64,000 nt of DNA. Source: Achromobacter xylosoxidans (GTDB lineage: Bacteria; Pseudomonadota; Gammaproteobacteria; Burkholderiales; Burkholderiaceae_B). The notes below the pieces were generated by a model. The model was given only the letters and a program-made list of their open reading frames with translations, did no database searches and was not told the origin of the DNA. Position numbers and translations under genes: made by a program. The stretch covers positions 992,001 through 1,056,000 of the forward strand of contig NZ_CP061008.1 in assembly GCF_014490035.1 (NCBI RefSeq). Reading direction: 5' to 3'. Positions 26,239-36,014 of the stretch are shown one piece after another. How positions within the stretch are numbered: the first letter of the stretch is position 1; each line of letters begins with the position of its first letter.

Positions 26239-26261
26239 ATTTATTGTTTTTGGAGTTTTCC

Positions 26262-26876
26262 ATGAAATTCAATGCCACTGCGCGTAGCGTCCAGGGTTCG
26301 AGTGCGAGCCGCCGCCTGCGCCGCGCGGGCCGCGTTCCCGCCATCGTTTATGGCGGTACGGCTGCCCCCCTGAACATCGAACTCGACCACAACGAGATCT
26401 ACCACGCCCTGCGCAAGGAAGAATTCCACGCGTCGATCCTGCAAATGGCGCTGGAAGGCGCAGCCAAGGAAGAGCAAGTCCTGCTGCGTTCGGTTCAATG
26501 GCACGCCTACAAGCCGCAAGTCCTGCACGTGGACTTCCAGCGCGTGGACGCCAACCAGGCCCTGCACACCAAGGTCCCGTTCCACTTCATCAACGCTGAA
26601 GTCTCGCCGGCCGTGAAGCTGGGCGGCGCCATCATCAGCCACGTCCTGACCGAACTGGAAATCACCTGCCTGCCGGCAGCGCTGCCTCAGTTCATCGAAG
26701 TGGACCTGAAGGATCTGCTGCCTGGCGCTTCGGTCCACCTGGCCGACATCAAGCTGCCCAAGGGCGTGACGTACGTGCCCCACGGCGGTGACGCCAACCC
26801 GCTGCTGGCCGCCACGGCCGTGGTCAAGGGCGGCGCTGCCGCCGACGAAGGCGCTGCCGAAGCTCCGGCCGCCTAA
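26262..26876 (+). CDS. rplY: 50S ribosomal protein L25 (Ctc form)
   Basis: 204 residues, the long TL5/Ctc type: an N-terminal 5S-rRNA-binding L25 domain ([23 protein letters not shown] at about 30) and a C-terminal beta domain (about 95-190), ending in an Ala/Glu-rich tail. The ATG at 26262 has a GGAG seven bases ahead; a TTG six codons upstream is in frame but less likely. Follows prs, as in most proteobacteria. Confidence 0.96.
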   Translation: MKFNATARSVQGSSASRRLRRAGRVPAIVYGGTAAPLNIELDHNEIYHALRKEEFHASILQMALEGAAKEEQVLLRSVQWHAYKPQVLHVDFQRVDANQALHTKVPFHFINAEVSPAVKLGGAIISHVLTELEITCLPAALPQFIEVDLKDLLPGASVHLADIKLPKGVTYVPHGGDANPLLAATAVVKGGAAADEGAAEAPAA

Positions 26877-26918
26877 GTTCCGCCGGAAAGCCTGCGGGCT
26901 TTCCCCGGCTGGTACCCG

Positions 26919-26955
26919 AAACCCTGCGTGTGCATTTGCATGCGCAGGGTTTTTT
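26919..26955 (+). terminator. Intrinsic terminator after rplY
   Basis: aaaccctgcg (26919-26928) pairs with cgcagggttt (26943-26952), with the T-run at 26950-26955. A second hairpin (ggaaagcc/ggctttcc within 26883-26909) precedes it directly after the stop codon. The next gene, pth, starts at 26974. Confidence 0.8.
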
Positions 26956-26973
26956 GGTTTAAACACCCCCATC

Positions 26974-27570
26974 ATGTCTACTCCTATACGCCTCATCGTC
27001 GGCCTGGGTAATCCCGGCCCCGACTACGAAACGACCCGGCATAACGCCGGCTTCTGGCTGGCCGACCATCTGGCGGACGACTTGCGCGCTTCTTTTGCGC
27101 TGGAGAAGTCCTTTTTCGGCATGGTGGCCAAGTCCCGCCTGGGCGCCGACAACGTGCTGCTGTTAAAGCCCAATACCTACATGAATCGTTCCGGCCAGGC
27201 GGTCGGCGCGTTGGCCCGCTTCTACAAGCTGACGCCGGAGCAGGTGCTGGTGCTGCACGACGAACTGGACTTGATGCCGGGGCAGGTGAAATTGAAACAG
27301 GGCGGCGGCCACGCTGGCCACAATGGCTTGAAGGACATCCAGGCGGCCTTGGGCAGCCCCAACTTCTGGCGCCTGCGCATCGGCATCGGCCATCCCCGCA
27401 CGCTGGGCCTGGCCCAGCAGGTGGCGGACTTCGTGCTGCATCCCCCGCGCCGCGAGGAACAGAAAGAGATCGAAGCGGTCATCGACCGGTGCCGCGCCGT
27501 GGTGCCAGCCATGCTGGCTGGCGATTTCCCGCTGGCGACACGCCAACTCCATAGCGGCAACGAGGCCTGA
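26974..27570 (+). CDS. pth: Peptidyl-tRNA hydrolase
   Basis: 198 residues from the ATG at 26974; the longer open frame runs back through rplY and is not conserved. It recycles peptidyl-tRNA released from stalled ribosomes. Active-site residues are visible in [21 protein letters not shown] (the Asn and the catalytic His) and [14 protein letters not shown] (Asp), with [15 protein letters not shown] following. Its stop overlaps the start of the CPBP protein gene (TGATG), so they are co-translated. Confidence 0.96.
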   Translation: MSTPIRLIVGLGNPGPDYETTRHNAGFWLADHLADDLRASFALEKSFFGMVAKSRLGADNVLLLKPNTYMNRSGQAVGALARFYKLTPEQVLVLHDELDLMPGQVKLKQGGGHAGHNGLKDIQAALGSPNFWRLRIGIGHPRTLGLAQQVADFVLHPPRREEQKEIEAVIDRCRAVVPAMLAGDFPLATRQLHSGNEA

Positions 27571-28355
27571 TGACGGACCAGCGGCAATCGGCTTCAGTGT
27601 CTGGCGGAAAGCTGCGCTTTCGCAGCGAAGTCGCGGATTTCTGGCGCTTCATCCGCCATCCGCATCCGGCTTCGCGCCTGCCGGGGCGTGCTGCCGCGAG
27701 CGGCCTCGTGGCCGACTGGTGGCCGGGCATGGGGCCGGGTCGACTGCTGGCCTGGGCCGCGCTGCTGTGGGCCGTGAACCTGTTTGCATTGGGGCCTGTA
27801 GCCGTGGCCGCGGCCGGGCTGGGCGGCGTCACGCACCGGCTCGATCCCGCCAACATCCCCTGGCTGACCGCGGTGATCTGGGCGCCGTTGGTCGAAGAAA
27901 TGTTGTTCCGCTATGGTCTGCGCCGCCCCAAGCAGACACTGTGGCTGATTCCGGCGATGGTGCCCGTGGTGCTATGGGGCCCCAAGGTCTGGACCGCTCT
28001 GCTGCTGGCCGCATTTGTCATCCTGGCATGCTGGGGCGCGCGTCAGCGCGCCGAACCGCTGCAAGGCTGGGATACGACCTGGCGGCGCTACTACTTGAAG
28101 CACTACGGCCTGGTGTTCCACCTGGTCGCGCTGACCTTCGCGGCGGTGCACCTGACCAACTTCGTCTACAGCAAGACGCCTTACTGGCTGTTGCCCCTGC
28201 TGGTGCTGCCACAGTGGCTCACGGGCCTCGTGCTGGGCTGGATGCGCGTGCGCCGCGGCATCGGCGCCGCCATATTGCTGCATTCCGCTTTCAATGCCGG
28301 CCCCATTTTGATGATCTGGATCATCATGCGCTGGGTTCCCGCCGCCGCAGCCTAA
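27570..28355 (+). CDS. CPBP-family intramembrane metalloprotease
   Basis: 261 residues with about six membrane helices. The CPBP (CAAX protease and bacteriocin-processing) motifs are in place: VEEMLFRYG (EExxxR), LTFAAVHLTN (FxxxH) and LLHSAFNAG (HxxxN). Members cleave or protect against membrane peptides; the substrate of this one is unknown. It overlaps pth by one base and is followed about 100 bp later by ychF. Confidence 0.85.
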   Translation: MTDQRQSASVSGGKLRFRSEVADFWRFIRHPHPASRLPGRAAASGLVADWWPGMGPGRLLAWAALLWAVNLFALGPVAVAAAGLGGVTHRLDPANIPWLTAVIWAPLVEEMLFRYGLRRPKQTLWLIPAMVPVVLWGPKVWTALLLAAFVILACWGARQRAEPLQGWDTTWRRYYLKHYGLVFHLVALTFAAVHLTNFVYSKTPYWLLPLLVLPQWLTGLVLGWMRVRRGIGAAILLHSAFNAGPILMIWIIMRWVPAAAA

Positions 28356-28452
28356 CCGGGGCCGCAACGGCGGTCCGGCCGGCGGGGCTTGAGCGCCCAG
28401 CCGGGGTAAACTAGAACGTTAACGATCAATACCGTACTTACACAGGATTCCC

Positions 28453-29544
28453 ATGGCTCTGCAATGCGGCATCGTCGGCCTGCCCAACGTAGGCAAATCG
28501 ACCCTCTTCAACGCTCTGACCCGCGCCGGCATCGCCGCCGAAAACTATCCGTTCTGCACCATCGAACCCAACGTCGGTGTGGTCGAAGTGCCGGATCAGC
28601 GTCTGCAGAAGCTGGCTGAAATCGTCAAACCCGAACGCATCCTGTCCGCCACCGTCGAATTCGTCGACATCGCTGGCCTGGTGGCCGGCGCGAGCAAGGG
28701 CGAAGGCCTGGGCAACCAGTTCCTCTCGCATATCCGCGAAACCGACGCCATCGTCAACGTGGTGCGCTGCTTCGAAGATCCCAACGTGATCCACGTGGCC
28801 GGCAAGGTCGATCCCATCGCCGACATCGAAGTCATCGAAACCGAACTGGCCCTGGCCGACCTGCAGACCGCCGAAAAGGCGCTGCAACGCCACCAGAAGA
28901 CGGCGCGTTCGGGCGACAAGGAATCGCAGCGCATCGTGGCCGTGCTGGAAAAGTGCGTGGCCCAGCTGAACGAAGCCAAGCCGATCCGCGCGCTGGACCT
29001 GTCCACCGAGGAAAAGGCCGACATCGCCCAGCTCTGCTTCATCACCGCCAAGCGCGCGATGTACGTGGGCAACGTGGCCGACGACGGCTTCACCAACAAT
29101 CCGCTGCTCGACCGCCTGACCGAATTCGCCGCCGCGCGCAATGCGCCGGTGGTCGCCATCTGCGCCGCGATCGAATCCGAAATCGTCGACCTCGACGACG
29201 CCGACCGCCAGGCCTTCCTGTCGGATATGGGCATGGAAGAGCCCGGCCTGAACCGCCTGATCCGCGCCGCCTTCAAGCTGCTGGGCCTGCAGACCTACTT
29301 CACCGCCGGCGTGAAGGAAGTGCGCGCCTGGACCGTGCCGATCGGCGCCACCGCGCCCCAGGCCGCCGGCGTCATCCACACCGACTTCGAACGCGGCTTC
29401 ATCCGCGCCCAGACCATTTCCTACGACGACTACATCACTTACAAGGGTGAGCAGGGCGCCAAGGAAGCGGGCAAGATGCGCGCGGAAGGCAAGGAATACA
29501 TTGTGCAGGATGGGGACGTGATGAACTTCTTGTTCAACGTCTAA
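28453..29544 (+). CDS. ychF: Redox-regulated ATPase YchF
   Basis: 363 residues, exactly the usual length. Obg-family P-loop protein that prefers ATP. G1 loop [14 protein letters not shown] at the N-terminus, [20 protein letters not shown] switch region, a coiled-coil insertion (about 130-200) and the C-terminal TGS domain ending with [17 protein letters not shown]. Acts in translation quality control and the oxidative stress response. Followed by a strong terminator. Confidence 0.97.
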   Translation: MALQCGIVGLPNVGKSTLFNALTRAGIAAENYPFCTIEPNVGVVEVPDQRLQKLAEIVKPERILSATVEFVDIAGLVAGASKGEGLGNQFLSHIRETDAIVNVVRCFEDPNVIHVAGKVDPIADIEVIETELALADLQTAEKALQRHQKTARSGDKESQRIVAVLEKCVAQLNEAKPIRALDLSTEEKADIAQLCFITAKRAMYVGNVADDGFTNNPLLDRLTEFAAARNAPVVAICAAIESEIVDLDDADRQAFLSDMGMEEPGLNRLIRAAFKLLGLQTYFTAGVKEVRAWTVPIGATAPQAAGVIHTDFERGFIRAQTISYDDYITYKGEQGAKEAGKMRAEGKEYIVQDGDVMNFLFNV

Positions 29545-29569
29545 GCGAAACCGCACATTCCGAGAAGCG

Positions 29570-29610
29570 CCCCAAAGATTGGACCCTGGTCCGATCTTTG
29601 GGGTGTTTTT
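29570..29610 (+). terminator. Intrinsic terminator after ychF
   Basis: ccccaaagat (29570-29579) pairs perfectly with atctttgggg (29594-29603), with an inner ggacc/ggtcc extension and a TGTTTTT tail (29604-29610). Confidence 0.9.
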
Positions 29611-29770
29611 CATGGTGAGGCGTCAAGAGCAATGCGCGCCGCTTCAGGAAGGGCTTTGCGAGAACGGCATGAGGGACGAGAAATGATCGGTCGCGGCGAA
29701 TAGGCTGGCTATTCGCCGCAAATCATGCGGTGAATAGCGGGATGACTGGCAGCGACCGGGTTGGACCGCA

Positions 29771-30154
29771 TCAGCAGATGGTGTGATCGCACAGACGCAG
29801 GTTTTCAAGCGGCACCCAGCCCGCCTCTTCACCAATAAGCCTGACCACCCACACCCATCCATTCAATTCGCGTTCTCCGCGCAGTATTTCGCCTTGCGCG
29901 ACATCCAGTTCCTTGTTGGTGAAATCCTCCAGCATTGTCGCGCTGCCGTCGGCGTGGCGGTCCAGGAATTGCGCCGGCACGAAGCCGGCTTGCTGGTCTG
30001 CTGGCGTGCACAGATACCAGTCGGGCCAGCCCTCCGGGCCATCGTACCGTTCGCCGACGGCGACGCGATCGCCCTTGCGCACCAGCATGGGGTTGGGGAA
30101 CTCGCTGGCGTGGGCCTGGACGACGAGGTAGCGGCGGTCGGGCTTCATGGGCAT
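29771..30154 (-). CDS. SH3-like domain protein, hypothetical
   Basis: 127 residues from Met1; Met3 is equally possible. Two SH3-like halves are suggested by repeated patterns of small beta strands: MLVRKGDRVAVGERYDGPEG with WYLCTPADQQAGFVPAQFL, then DVAQGEILRGERELNGWVWV with EEAGWVPLENL. No signal peptide. The stand-alone gene lies between ychF and the TauE permease; no function can be assigned beyond a likely binding role. Confidence 0.7.
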   Translation of the reverse strand: MPMKPDRRYLVVQAHASEFPNPMLVRKGDRVAVGERYDGPEGWPDWYLCTPADQQAGFVPAQFLDRHADGSATMLEDFTNKELDVAQGEILRGERELNGWVWVVRLIGEEAGWVPLENLRLCDHTIC

Positions 30155-30188
30155 TGTTGGGTCCGTATTGCTGCGGGTACGGACGGAA

Positions 30189-30944
30189 CTATGCCATGCG
30201 CTCCAGCAGCCGCGGCACCGCCGAGGCCAGCAACGCGACTCCGGAAGCCGTCAGCAGGCCCAGCACGATCTGCCGGAAGCGCGCCTCGCTGACGCCTATG
30301 TAAAGCTTGGCGCCCAGCAGCACCGGCACCAGCATGGCGGCGGCGACGATGGCGAACATGGGCAACATGGCGCGCGTGACGATGCCGCTGGCCAAGTACG
30401 TGCCCATGGTCACCAGCAGCATGGACAGGTTGAAGTTCTGGATGATGGCGCGTTGCGCGTCTTTGTCGAATCCGCGCAGAGTGCACCACAAGGTGGGCAG
30501 CGTGCCCGTGAAGCCGCCGATGCCGCCCAGCACGCCGCCAGCCATGCCGACGGCCGCGTCGGCGGCGCGCCCGCCTGCGGTGATCTTCGGGAGATTCTTG
30601 GCCAACAACATGGCGGGGCACCAGATCACGAGCAGGATGCCGAGTATGGTCTTGAACCAATCCATGTCCAGGCGCGGCAGCAACGCCACGCCCAGCGGAA
30701 TGCCGAACAGGCCGCCGATCACGAAGGGCAGCAATCGTCGCAGATCGAAGCCGCGGCGCACGGTGATGGCGGCGAGGATCTGTCCGACCAGGGCGCCGAA
30801 TACCGCGAGCGTCGCAGCCAGGCGCGGGTCCAACACCCAGGCCCAGAACGACATCGCCACCAGGCCGAAGGCAAAGCCTGACAGACCTTGCACGAAGCCC
30901 GCGATGACCGCGCCCAGGGTCACCACCAAATACACGGAATCCAT
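30189..30944 (-). CDS. TauE/SafE-family sulfite/organosulfonate permease
   Basis: 251 residues with eight or so membrane helices. The pattern AGFVQGLSGFAFGLVAMSF near the N-terminus and GGVLGGIGGFTGTLPTLW in the second half are the duplicated TauE motifs (GxGxxxG-rich). Members export sulfite or sulfonates or import such anions. No sulfur-metabolism gene is adjacent, so the substrate is open. It shares an upstream sequence (see 30955-30972) with the hydroxylase gene. Confidence 0.85.
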   Translation of the reverse strand: MDSVYLVVTLGAVIAGFVQGLSGFAFGLVAMSFWAWVLDPRLAATLAVFGALVGQILAAITVRRGFDLRRLLPFVIGGLFGIPLGVALLPRLDMDWFKTILGILLVIWCPAMLLAKNLPKITAGGRAADAAVGMAGGVLGGIGGFTGTLPTLWCTLRGFDKDAQRAIIQNFNLSMLLVTMGTYLASGIVTRAMLPMFAIVAAAMLVPVLLGAKLYIGVSEARFRQIVLGLLTASGVALLASAVPRLLERMA

Positions 30945-31061
30945 TGCCGCCTCTTTGTTTTTATGTCGGGAAACGGCTTGTATTCTGGATGATCCTGATG
31001 GCTCGCGAATCGCGTTTTGCTATGGGCCGATACCGCGCTTCTTATGGCGGCGCAGTGGGTT

Positions 31062-31505
31062 CTAGTTCGGCGTCTTATCCGCCGCCCGCAGGAAGTTCGC
31101 CTCCAGCACGCTCAGCACGCGATTCAACGTATCGATATCCGCGGCCGACAACCCCTTGAGCGATTCTTCGAAGAAGGCCGCCCGCTTGGGCAAGGCTTCG
31201 TCCACCACGGCCTGGCCGGCCGGCGTGAGGCTGGCGTTGGTCAGACGGTTGTCCTGCGGATCCACTGCGCGCGCGATCCAGCCCAGCTTCTGCATGGCCT
31301 GCAGCTGCCGTGTGAGCGATGCCGGATCGAGCCGGCAGCGTTCGGCCAGATGCTTCTGCGAACATTGGCCGCACTCATGCAGCGCCAGCAGGATGCGCCA
31401 GCGGGGCAGGGCGTGGCCAACCGTGCTGCTGAACGCGCTCTGCATGCCGCGGTAGGCCTGTCCCATGTGCTGGATGACCTGCAAGCCTTGTTGTTGTTTG
31501 GGCAA
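31062..31505 (-). CDS. MarR-family transcription regulator
   Basis: 147 residues with the MarR winged helix: QKHLAERCRLDPASLTRQL recognition region and the wing RAVDPQDNRLTNASLTPAG. It starts 3 bases after the stop of the DHA2 efflux gene, so the two form an operon and the regulator is made from the promoter it probably represses. The 22-bp palindrome at 33121-33142 upstream of the operon is the likely operator. Confidence 0.92.
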   Translation of the reverse strand: MPKQQQGLQVIQHMGQAYRGMQSAFSSTVGHALPRWRILLALHECGQCSQKHLAERCRLDPASLTRQLQAMQKLGWIARAVDPQDNRLTNASLTPAGQAVVDEALPKRAAFFEESLKGLSAADIDTLNRVLSVLEANFLRAADKTPN

Positions 31506-31508
31506 AAG

Positions 31509-33107
31509 CTATTCTCCGACGCCGGCCGGCTCTGGTTTGGAGGGGCGGATCAACTGGACCGGCGGCACGCGCCGCACGCACCAGAGCGCGAACACCGCAA
31601 CCGCCAGGGCAATGAGCTGCCCTTCGTGGATGGCGCCGACGAGCGCGACGCGCGCGATCTCGATCAGCGAGGTTCCGTCCTGGCCTTGATGCGCCAATTG
31701 TGCCAGGAACTGCGTCTGGGCCGCGGGATTGACCAGCATCTGGGGATCGTTCAGCTCGGGCAGCCAGCGCGCGGAAGCGCCGCGCAGCGTGGATTCGACG
31801 CCGCTGAAATAGCTGTGGCTGACCATGGTGCCGACGATCGCCGTGCCCAGCATGCCGCCTATCATGCGCAGGGACTGCAGCAGCGCGGTGGCGATGCCCA
31901 GGTGGCTGCGGCCGGCGGTCTGCTGCGCGAAGACCGTCAGGTTGGGCATGATGAAGCCCATGCCCAGCCCAGCCATCAACATGTATGCGGCGATGAGCGC
32001 ATGTGACGTATAGCTATGGGTGGTAACAATGCCCAGACACGAGAGCGCCATCAGGATGAAACCCGCGTACAGCATGCGGTTGGGATTGCGGATGCGGGTG
32101 ATGATGCGGCCGTTGACGATGCTGCCCACGGTGATGAAAACCACCATCGGCGTGATCAGCAGTCCGGCGTCCTGGGGCGACAGCCCGAAGCCGCCCTGTA
32201 GCAGCAGTGGCGCGTAGAACAGCAGCGAGTACATGGTCACGCCCACCAGCAGGGCCAGCGTGAAGAGCATGGCCAGACCGCGATTGCGGAACATATCCAG
32301 GGGCAGTAGCGGGTGCGGGCAGCGCCGTTCCCACCAGAACAGCAGGGCGAAGGCCGCCGCGCTGCCCACACCCAGCAGCATGATGGATGCGCTCAGTCCT
32401 TCCTTGGGCAGCAGCTCGACCAGTAGCTGCAGGCTGCCCAGCGCCAGCGCGATGAGCAGCGCGCCCTGCCAGTCCAGCCGCACGCGGCTGGTCGTGTGGT
32501 TGCGCAGGTGCGGCAGATGGCGTCCGACGAACCAGAGGCCGAGTATGCCGATGGGCAGGTTGACGTAGAACACCGAGCGCCAGCCGTAGTGCTCGGTCAG
32601 CGCGCCGCCCAGGGTCGGGCCGATGGCATTGGCGATGCCGAAGGCGGAACTGAGCATGACCTGCCAGCGCAACCGCACGTGGGGATCGGGAAACAGGTCG
32701 GGGATGGATGCGAACGCCGTGCCTACCAGCATGCCGCCGCCTATGCCTTGCAGCGCCCGCGCCAGGACCAGCGTGAACATGCTGTCGGCCGCACCGCATA
32801 GCGCCGAGGCCAGGGTGAACAGCACGATGGCCGCCACCACGAATGGTTTGCGCCCGTAGTAGTCGCCCAGGCGGCCGAAGATGGGCACGGTGATGACGGA
32901 GGTAAGCAGGTAAGACGTCGCTACCCATGCATACAGTTCGAAGCCCTTGAGTTCGGCCACAATGGTCGGAAGCGCGGTGCCGACCACGGTCTGATCGATG
33001 GCGACCATCATCATGACGAAGCACATGCCCAGCATGGCAAGCAAGGTTTGGCGGAAAGGAAGCACCTGGCCGGGCGAGTGAGGGGTGCCTGTAGCGGGGG
33101 CGGACAT
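31509..33107 (-). CDS. DHA2-family multidrug efflux transporter (MFS)
   Basis: 532 residues from the Met at 33107; ten upstream codons overlap the operator and are unlikely to be translated. Fourteen predicted helices. Motif A is seen as GRLGDYYGRKP, the DHA2 motif at MMMVAIDQTVVGTALPTI and the antiporter motif C region IGPTLGGALTEHYGWR. EmrB/QacA-like proton-driven export of drugs or aromatic acids. Its only partner is the MarR gene downstream; no EmrA or TolC partner lies nearby. Substrate unknown. Confidence 0.92.
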   Translation of the reverse strand: MSAPATGTPHSPGQVLPFRQTLLAMLGMCFVMMMVAIDQTVVGTALPTIVAELKGFELYAWVATSYLLTSVITVPIFGRLGDYYGRKPFVVAAIVLFTLASALCGAADSMFTLVLARALQGIGGGMLVGTAFASIPDLFPDPHVRLRWQVMLSSAFGIANAIGPTLGGALTEHYGWRSVFYVNLPIGILGLWFVGRHLPHLRNHTTSRVRLDWQGALLIALALGSLQLLVELLPKEGLSASIMLLGVGSAAAFALLFWWERRCPHPLLPLDMFRNRGLAMLFTLALLVGVTMYSLLFYAPLLLQGGFGLSPQDAGLLITPMVVFITVGSIVNGRIITRIRNPNRMLYAGFILMALSCLGIVTTHSYTSHALIAAYMLMAGLGMGFIMPNLTVFAQQTAGRSHLGIATALLQSLRMIGGMLGTAIVGTMVSHSYFSGVESTLRGASARWLPELNDPQMLVNPAAQTQFLAQLAHQGQDGTSLIEIARVALVGAIHEGQLIALAVAVFALWCVRRVPPVQLIRPSKPEPAGVGE

Positions 33108-33120
33108 TGTTGGATCTATC

Positions 33121-33142
33121 AATGATTGATGTATCAATCATT
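33121..33142. promoter_or_regulatory. MarR-type operator palindrome
   Basis: aatgattgat (33121-33130) and atcaatcatt (33133-33142) are perfect complements with a 2-base centre. A partial extra copy, gatctatcaatga at 33113-33125, abuts it. It lies 14 bases upstream of the efflux gene ATG on the minus strand, in a region less GC-rich than its surroundings, as expected for a promoter covered by a MarR dimer. Confidence 0.8.
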
Positions 33143-33500
33143 CTAGCCCTACAATCCGCGAGACAGAAAGTTGTCAGGTCCGAGGCCGGATTTCGACGCA
33201 CGGCATCGATGCCGATAGTGTTGATTTTGTGTTGCCTCGCCCGGCCATCTGCGCGAAGCCGGCCCGATTTGTTACGATAGCGCTATCTGTACGCTGGCTC
33301 GGCTGGCGTCTTCATCAAGCCTTCCTTGGCAGATCCCATTTTTGGCGCCGCAGCCCCAGGCTCGGCAAGAGAGCGGGCACGCCCTGAAAGGCCGTGGCTA
33401 CATGGGCCTGGCGGTTTTTCCGCAGCTAAAGCACCTTCCGCGCGCCTGGCGCCGCGGACGGCATTCAAGGATTTCCAGTCGAGGTACCGACGGGGCAGCA
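33143..33500. other. 358-bp divergent spacer before asmA
   Basis: Holds the remaining promoter DNA of the efflux operon and the leader of the AsmA gene. The only structure noticed is a 12-bp perfect palindrome gatagcgctatc at 33276-33287. The frame of asmA is open back to 33342 but the protein there is low-quality Arg/Ala-rich and not conserved. No RNA gene seen. Confidence 0.45.
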
Positions 33501-36014
33501 ATGAAAACGTGGTTCAAGCGCATTTTGATAGGCCTGGTAGTGTTGGTTGTCGTGGCCGTCGTTGGCCTGGCCATCTTCTTGCTGACATTCGACCCCAACG
33601 CGTACAAGTACAAGCTGGAAGAGCTTGTCCAGCAACGCTACCAACGCACGCTGACGATCGACGGCGAGATCGAGCTGTCGCTCTTCCCGCGCATCGGGCT
33701 GTCGGTGCAGGGCGTGTCGCTGTCCGAGCCGAACAGCTCCGAGACATTCGCCTCCATCGATAGCACCAGGCTGGCGGTCGCCGTGTGGCCGCTGCTGTCC
33801 AACAGCTTTGTCGTCGACCATGTGGCCATCACCGGTTTCAAGGCCCGTGTGGTGCGGGACAAGCAGGGTCATTTCAATTTCAGCAATCTCGTGGGCGGCA
33901 CAGCTCCGATCACGGCGGCGCCGGCCAATCCGGCTGAAGCCTTGGCGGGCGCGGCGCAGAGCGCGGTGCAGGCCATCGCCAACGGCAACCTGCCGCAGCC
34001 GCGCAACAACATGCAGATCGACATCGCCGGGCTTGACCTGAAGGACGGCCAGGTGCAGTTGCAGGACGAGATCTCGGGCATGGCGGTGGCGGTCACCAAG
34101 ATCAACGCCAACACCGGCCGCGTCACCTTCAATCAGCCGTTCGATGTGCGCATGACCGCGCGCGTCGAAGGGGGCGATCCACGCGTGGACGCCAATCTGA
34201 CCGGTCAGGCCCTGCTGACGCTGGACCCGTCCGCCAAGCGCTACGCCGCGCAGAAGCTGGACCTGCGCATGGACGGCAAGCTGCCGGGCGCCGAGGCCAA
34301 GAGCCTGGCCATGCGCGGCAACCTGGCCTTCAACGGCCAGAAGTCGGCACTGGATATTGCCGGTCTGGAAATCGTCTTCCAGGGCGACGTCACGGATCCC
34401 GCCGCGCGCGCGACCAATGTGGATGCCAGCGTGGCCATCCCCAAGTTGGCGATCGACCCGCACAAGAGCCAGCTGCAGATCGAAAAGCTTGCCATCCGCG
34501 CCAAGGGCGGCATGGCCGACGGTCCCTTCGAATTCGCCGTGGACGCGCCGGCGCTCAACATCTCTCCGGCTTCGGCCACGGGAGAGGCGCTGACCGGCCG
34601 TGTGCGCATCAGCGGCCTGGACGCGAGCTTCGGCCTGAACGGCATCAGCGGCAATGCCGGCGAACTGGAAATCAAGGAAGCCAAGCTGGACAGCACGTCC
34701 AAGAACGGCGAACGGATCGTCAAGCTGAACTTCGCTTCGCCGCTGTCCTTGAACCTGCTGCAGCGCAGCGGCGGCTTGTCCGGCCTGCGCGGCGACGTCA
34801 ACATTACCGATCCGGGACTGCCCAAGGGTAGCCTGCAGATTCCCGTGATCGGCAGCGCGACCGTGGATCTGCTGAAGGATCAGGCCACCAGCAAAATCAA
34901 CGCCGTGCTGGAAGGCGGCAAGTTCGATCTGAGCGCGGACATCACCAAGCTGAGCGATGCGCCGAAGGTGAATTTTGCGCTGGTGGTGGACACGCTCGAT
35001 CTGGACAAGCTGGTGCCTCCCGCGGCGGCAACGCCTGCGCAGCCGGCGCCCAAGCAGCCTGCGGAAGCCAAGAAGGAAGATGGCAAGCCGGCTCAGCCGG
35101 CTCCTGCGCCCGCCAAGCCTGCCGACGATACGATCGACCTGTCGGCGCTGATCGGCCCCAGCGTCAACGGCACGATCAAGGTCGGCAAGCTGGTCGTGCG
35201 CGGCCTGAAGGCCGATGACGTCGGCGCCGCGGTCAAGCTGGACAAGGGCAAGCTGGATATCTCCAGCCTGACGGCGGGCCTGTACGGCGGCAAGCTGGCG
35301 GGCACGCTGTCGGTGGATGCCGCGCAGGGTAACCAGCTGGCCACCAAGATGTCGCTGGCCGGCATTGCCATCGAACCGTTCCTGATGGACCTGGCGCGCC
35401 AGAACGTGCTGAGCGGCACGGGCAGCCTGGCGCTGGATTTGAAGACGGCGGGCGCCAACGCCTATGCCATGAAGAGCGGTCTGGGCGGCACGATGCAATT
35501 GCGCCTGCGCGATGGCGCGGTCAAGGGCATCAACCTGACGCAGACGCTGCGCGAACTGAAGGCCGCCTTCAAGCCTGAGTCGCAGAACGAAACCGTCGCC
35601 TCCGACACCAGCAAGCAGACGGAATTCTCCGAGATGGACGCCGATTTGGCCTTCGCCAAGGGCGTGGCCGCGGTCAAGCGCCTGAACGTGGTGTCACCGC
35701 TGTTGCGCGTGACGCAGGGCGACCCGGCCACCATAGACTTCGTCAAGAGCGAACTGGACCTGGTGGCGCGCGCCCGCGTCGTCAATCCGGCTGCCGATCC
35801 GGAAGGCAAGGAGCTGATAGACCTGAAGGACGTCACCATCCCCGTGCACGTCAAGGGGCCGTTCGACAAGCCGACCTACACTGTGCTCTGGAAGGACGCC
35901 ATAGGCGGCATACTCCAGCGCAGCCTGGAAAACAAGCTGCGCGAAGCGGTGACGGGCAAGGGCAAGGGCGGCGCGGCCGTCGACAAGGCTTTGAAGGGAT
36001 TGCTGGGCAAATGA
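33501..36014 (+). CDS. AsmA-family protein
   Basis: 837 residues from the ATG at 33501, which places one membrane helix (ILIGLVVLVVVAVVGLAIFLL) at the extreme N-terminus with the rest in the periplasm. AsmA N-terminal domain follows (PNAYKYKLEELVQQRYQRTL, GEIELSLFPRIGLSV), then long beta-rich repeats, a Pro/Ala/Lys linker at about 508-545 and the C-terminal AsmA_2 region ending near LKGLLGK. The family bridges inner and outer membranes and is linked to phospholipid transport and outer-membrane assembly. The next gene overlaps by ATGA. Confidence 0.92.
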   Translation: MKTWFKRILIGLVVLVVVAVVGLAIFLLTFDPNAYKYKLEELVQQRYQRTLTIDGEIELSLFPRIGLSVQGVSLSEPNSSETFASIDSTRLAVAVWPLLSNSFVVDHVAITGFKARVVRDKQGHFNFSNLVGGTAPITAAPANPAEALAGAAQSAVQAIANGNLPQPRNNMQIDIAGLDLKDGQVQLQDEISGMAVAVTKINANTGRVTFNQPFDVRMTARVEGGDPRVDANLTGQALLTLDPSAKRYAAQKLDLRMDGKLPGAEAKSLAMRGNLAFNGQKSALDIAGLEIVFQGDVTDPAARATNVDASVAIPKLAIDPHKSQLQIEKLAIRAKGGMADGPFEFAVDAPALNISPASATGEALTGRVRISGLDASFGLNGISGNAGELEIKEAKLDSTSKNGERIVKLNFASPLSLNLLQRSGGLSGLRGDVNITDPGLPKGSLQIPVIGSATVDLLKDQATSKINAVLEGGKFDLSADITKLSDAPKVNFALVVDTLDLDKLVPPAAATPAQPAPKQPAEAKKEDGKPAQPAPAPAKPADDTIDLSALIGPSVNGTIKVGKLVVRGLKADDVGAAVKLDKGKLDISSLTAGLYGGKLAGTLSVDAAQGNQLATKMSLAGIAIEPFLMDLARQNVLSGTGSLALDLKTAGANAYAMKSGLGGTMQLRLRDGAVKGINLTQTLRELKAAFKPESQNETVASDTSKQTEFSEMDADLAFAKGVAAVKRLNVVSPLLRVTQGDPATIDFVKSELDLVARARVVNPAADPEGKELIDLKDVTIPVHVKGPFDKPTYTVLWKDAIGGILQRSLENKLREAVTGKGKGGAAVDKALKGLLGK

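Noticed and set aside
33465..35498. 677-codon minus-strand frame opposite asmA
   Set aside because: Shadow of the asmA gene; Gln/Arg/His-rich with no motif or ribosome-binding site.
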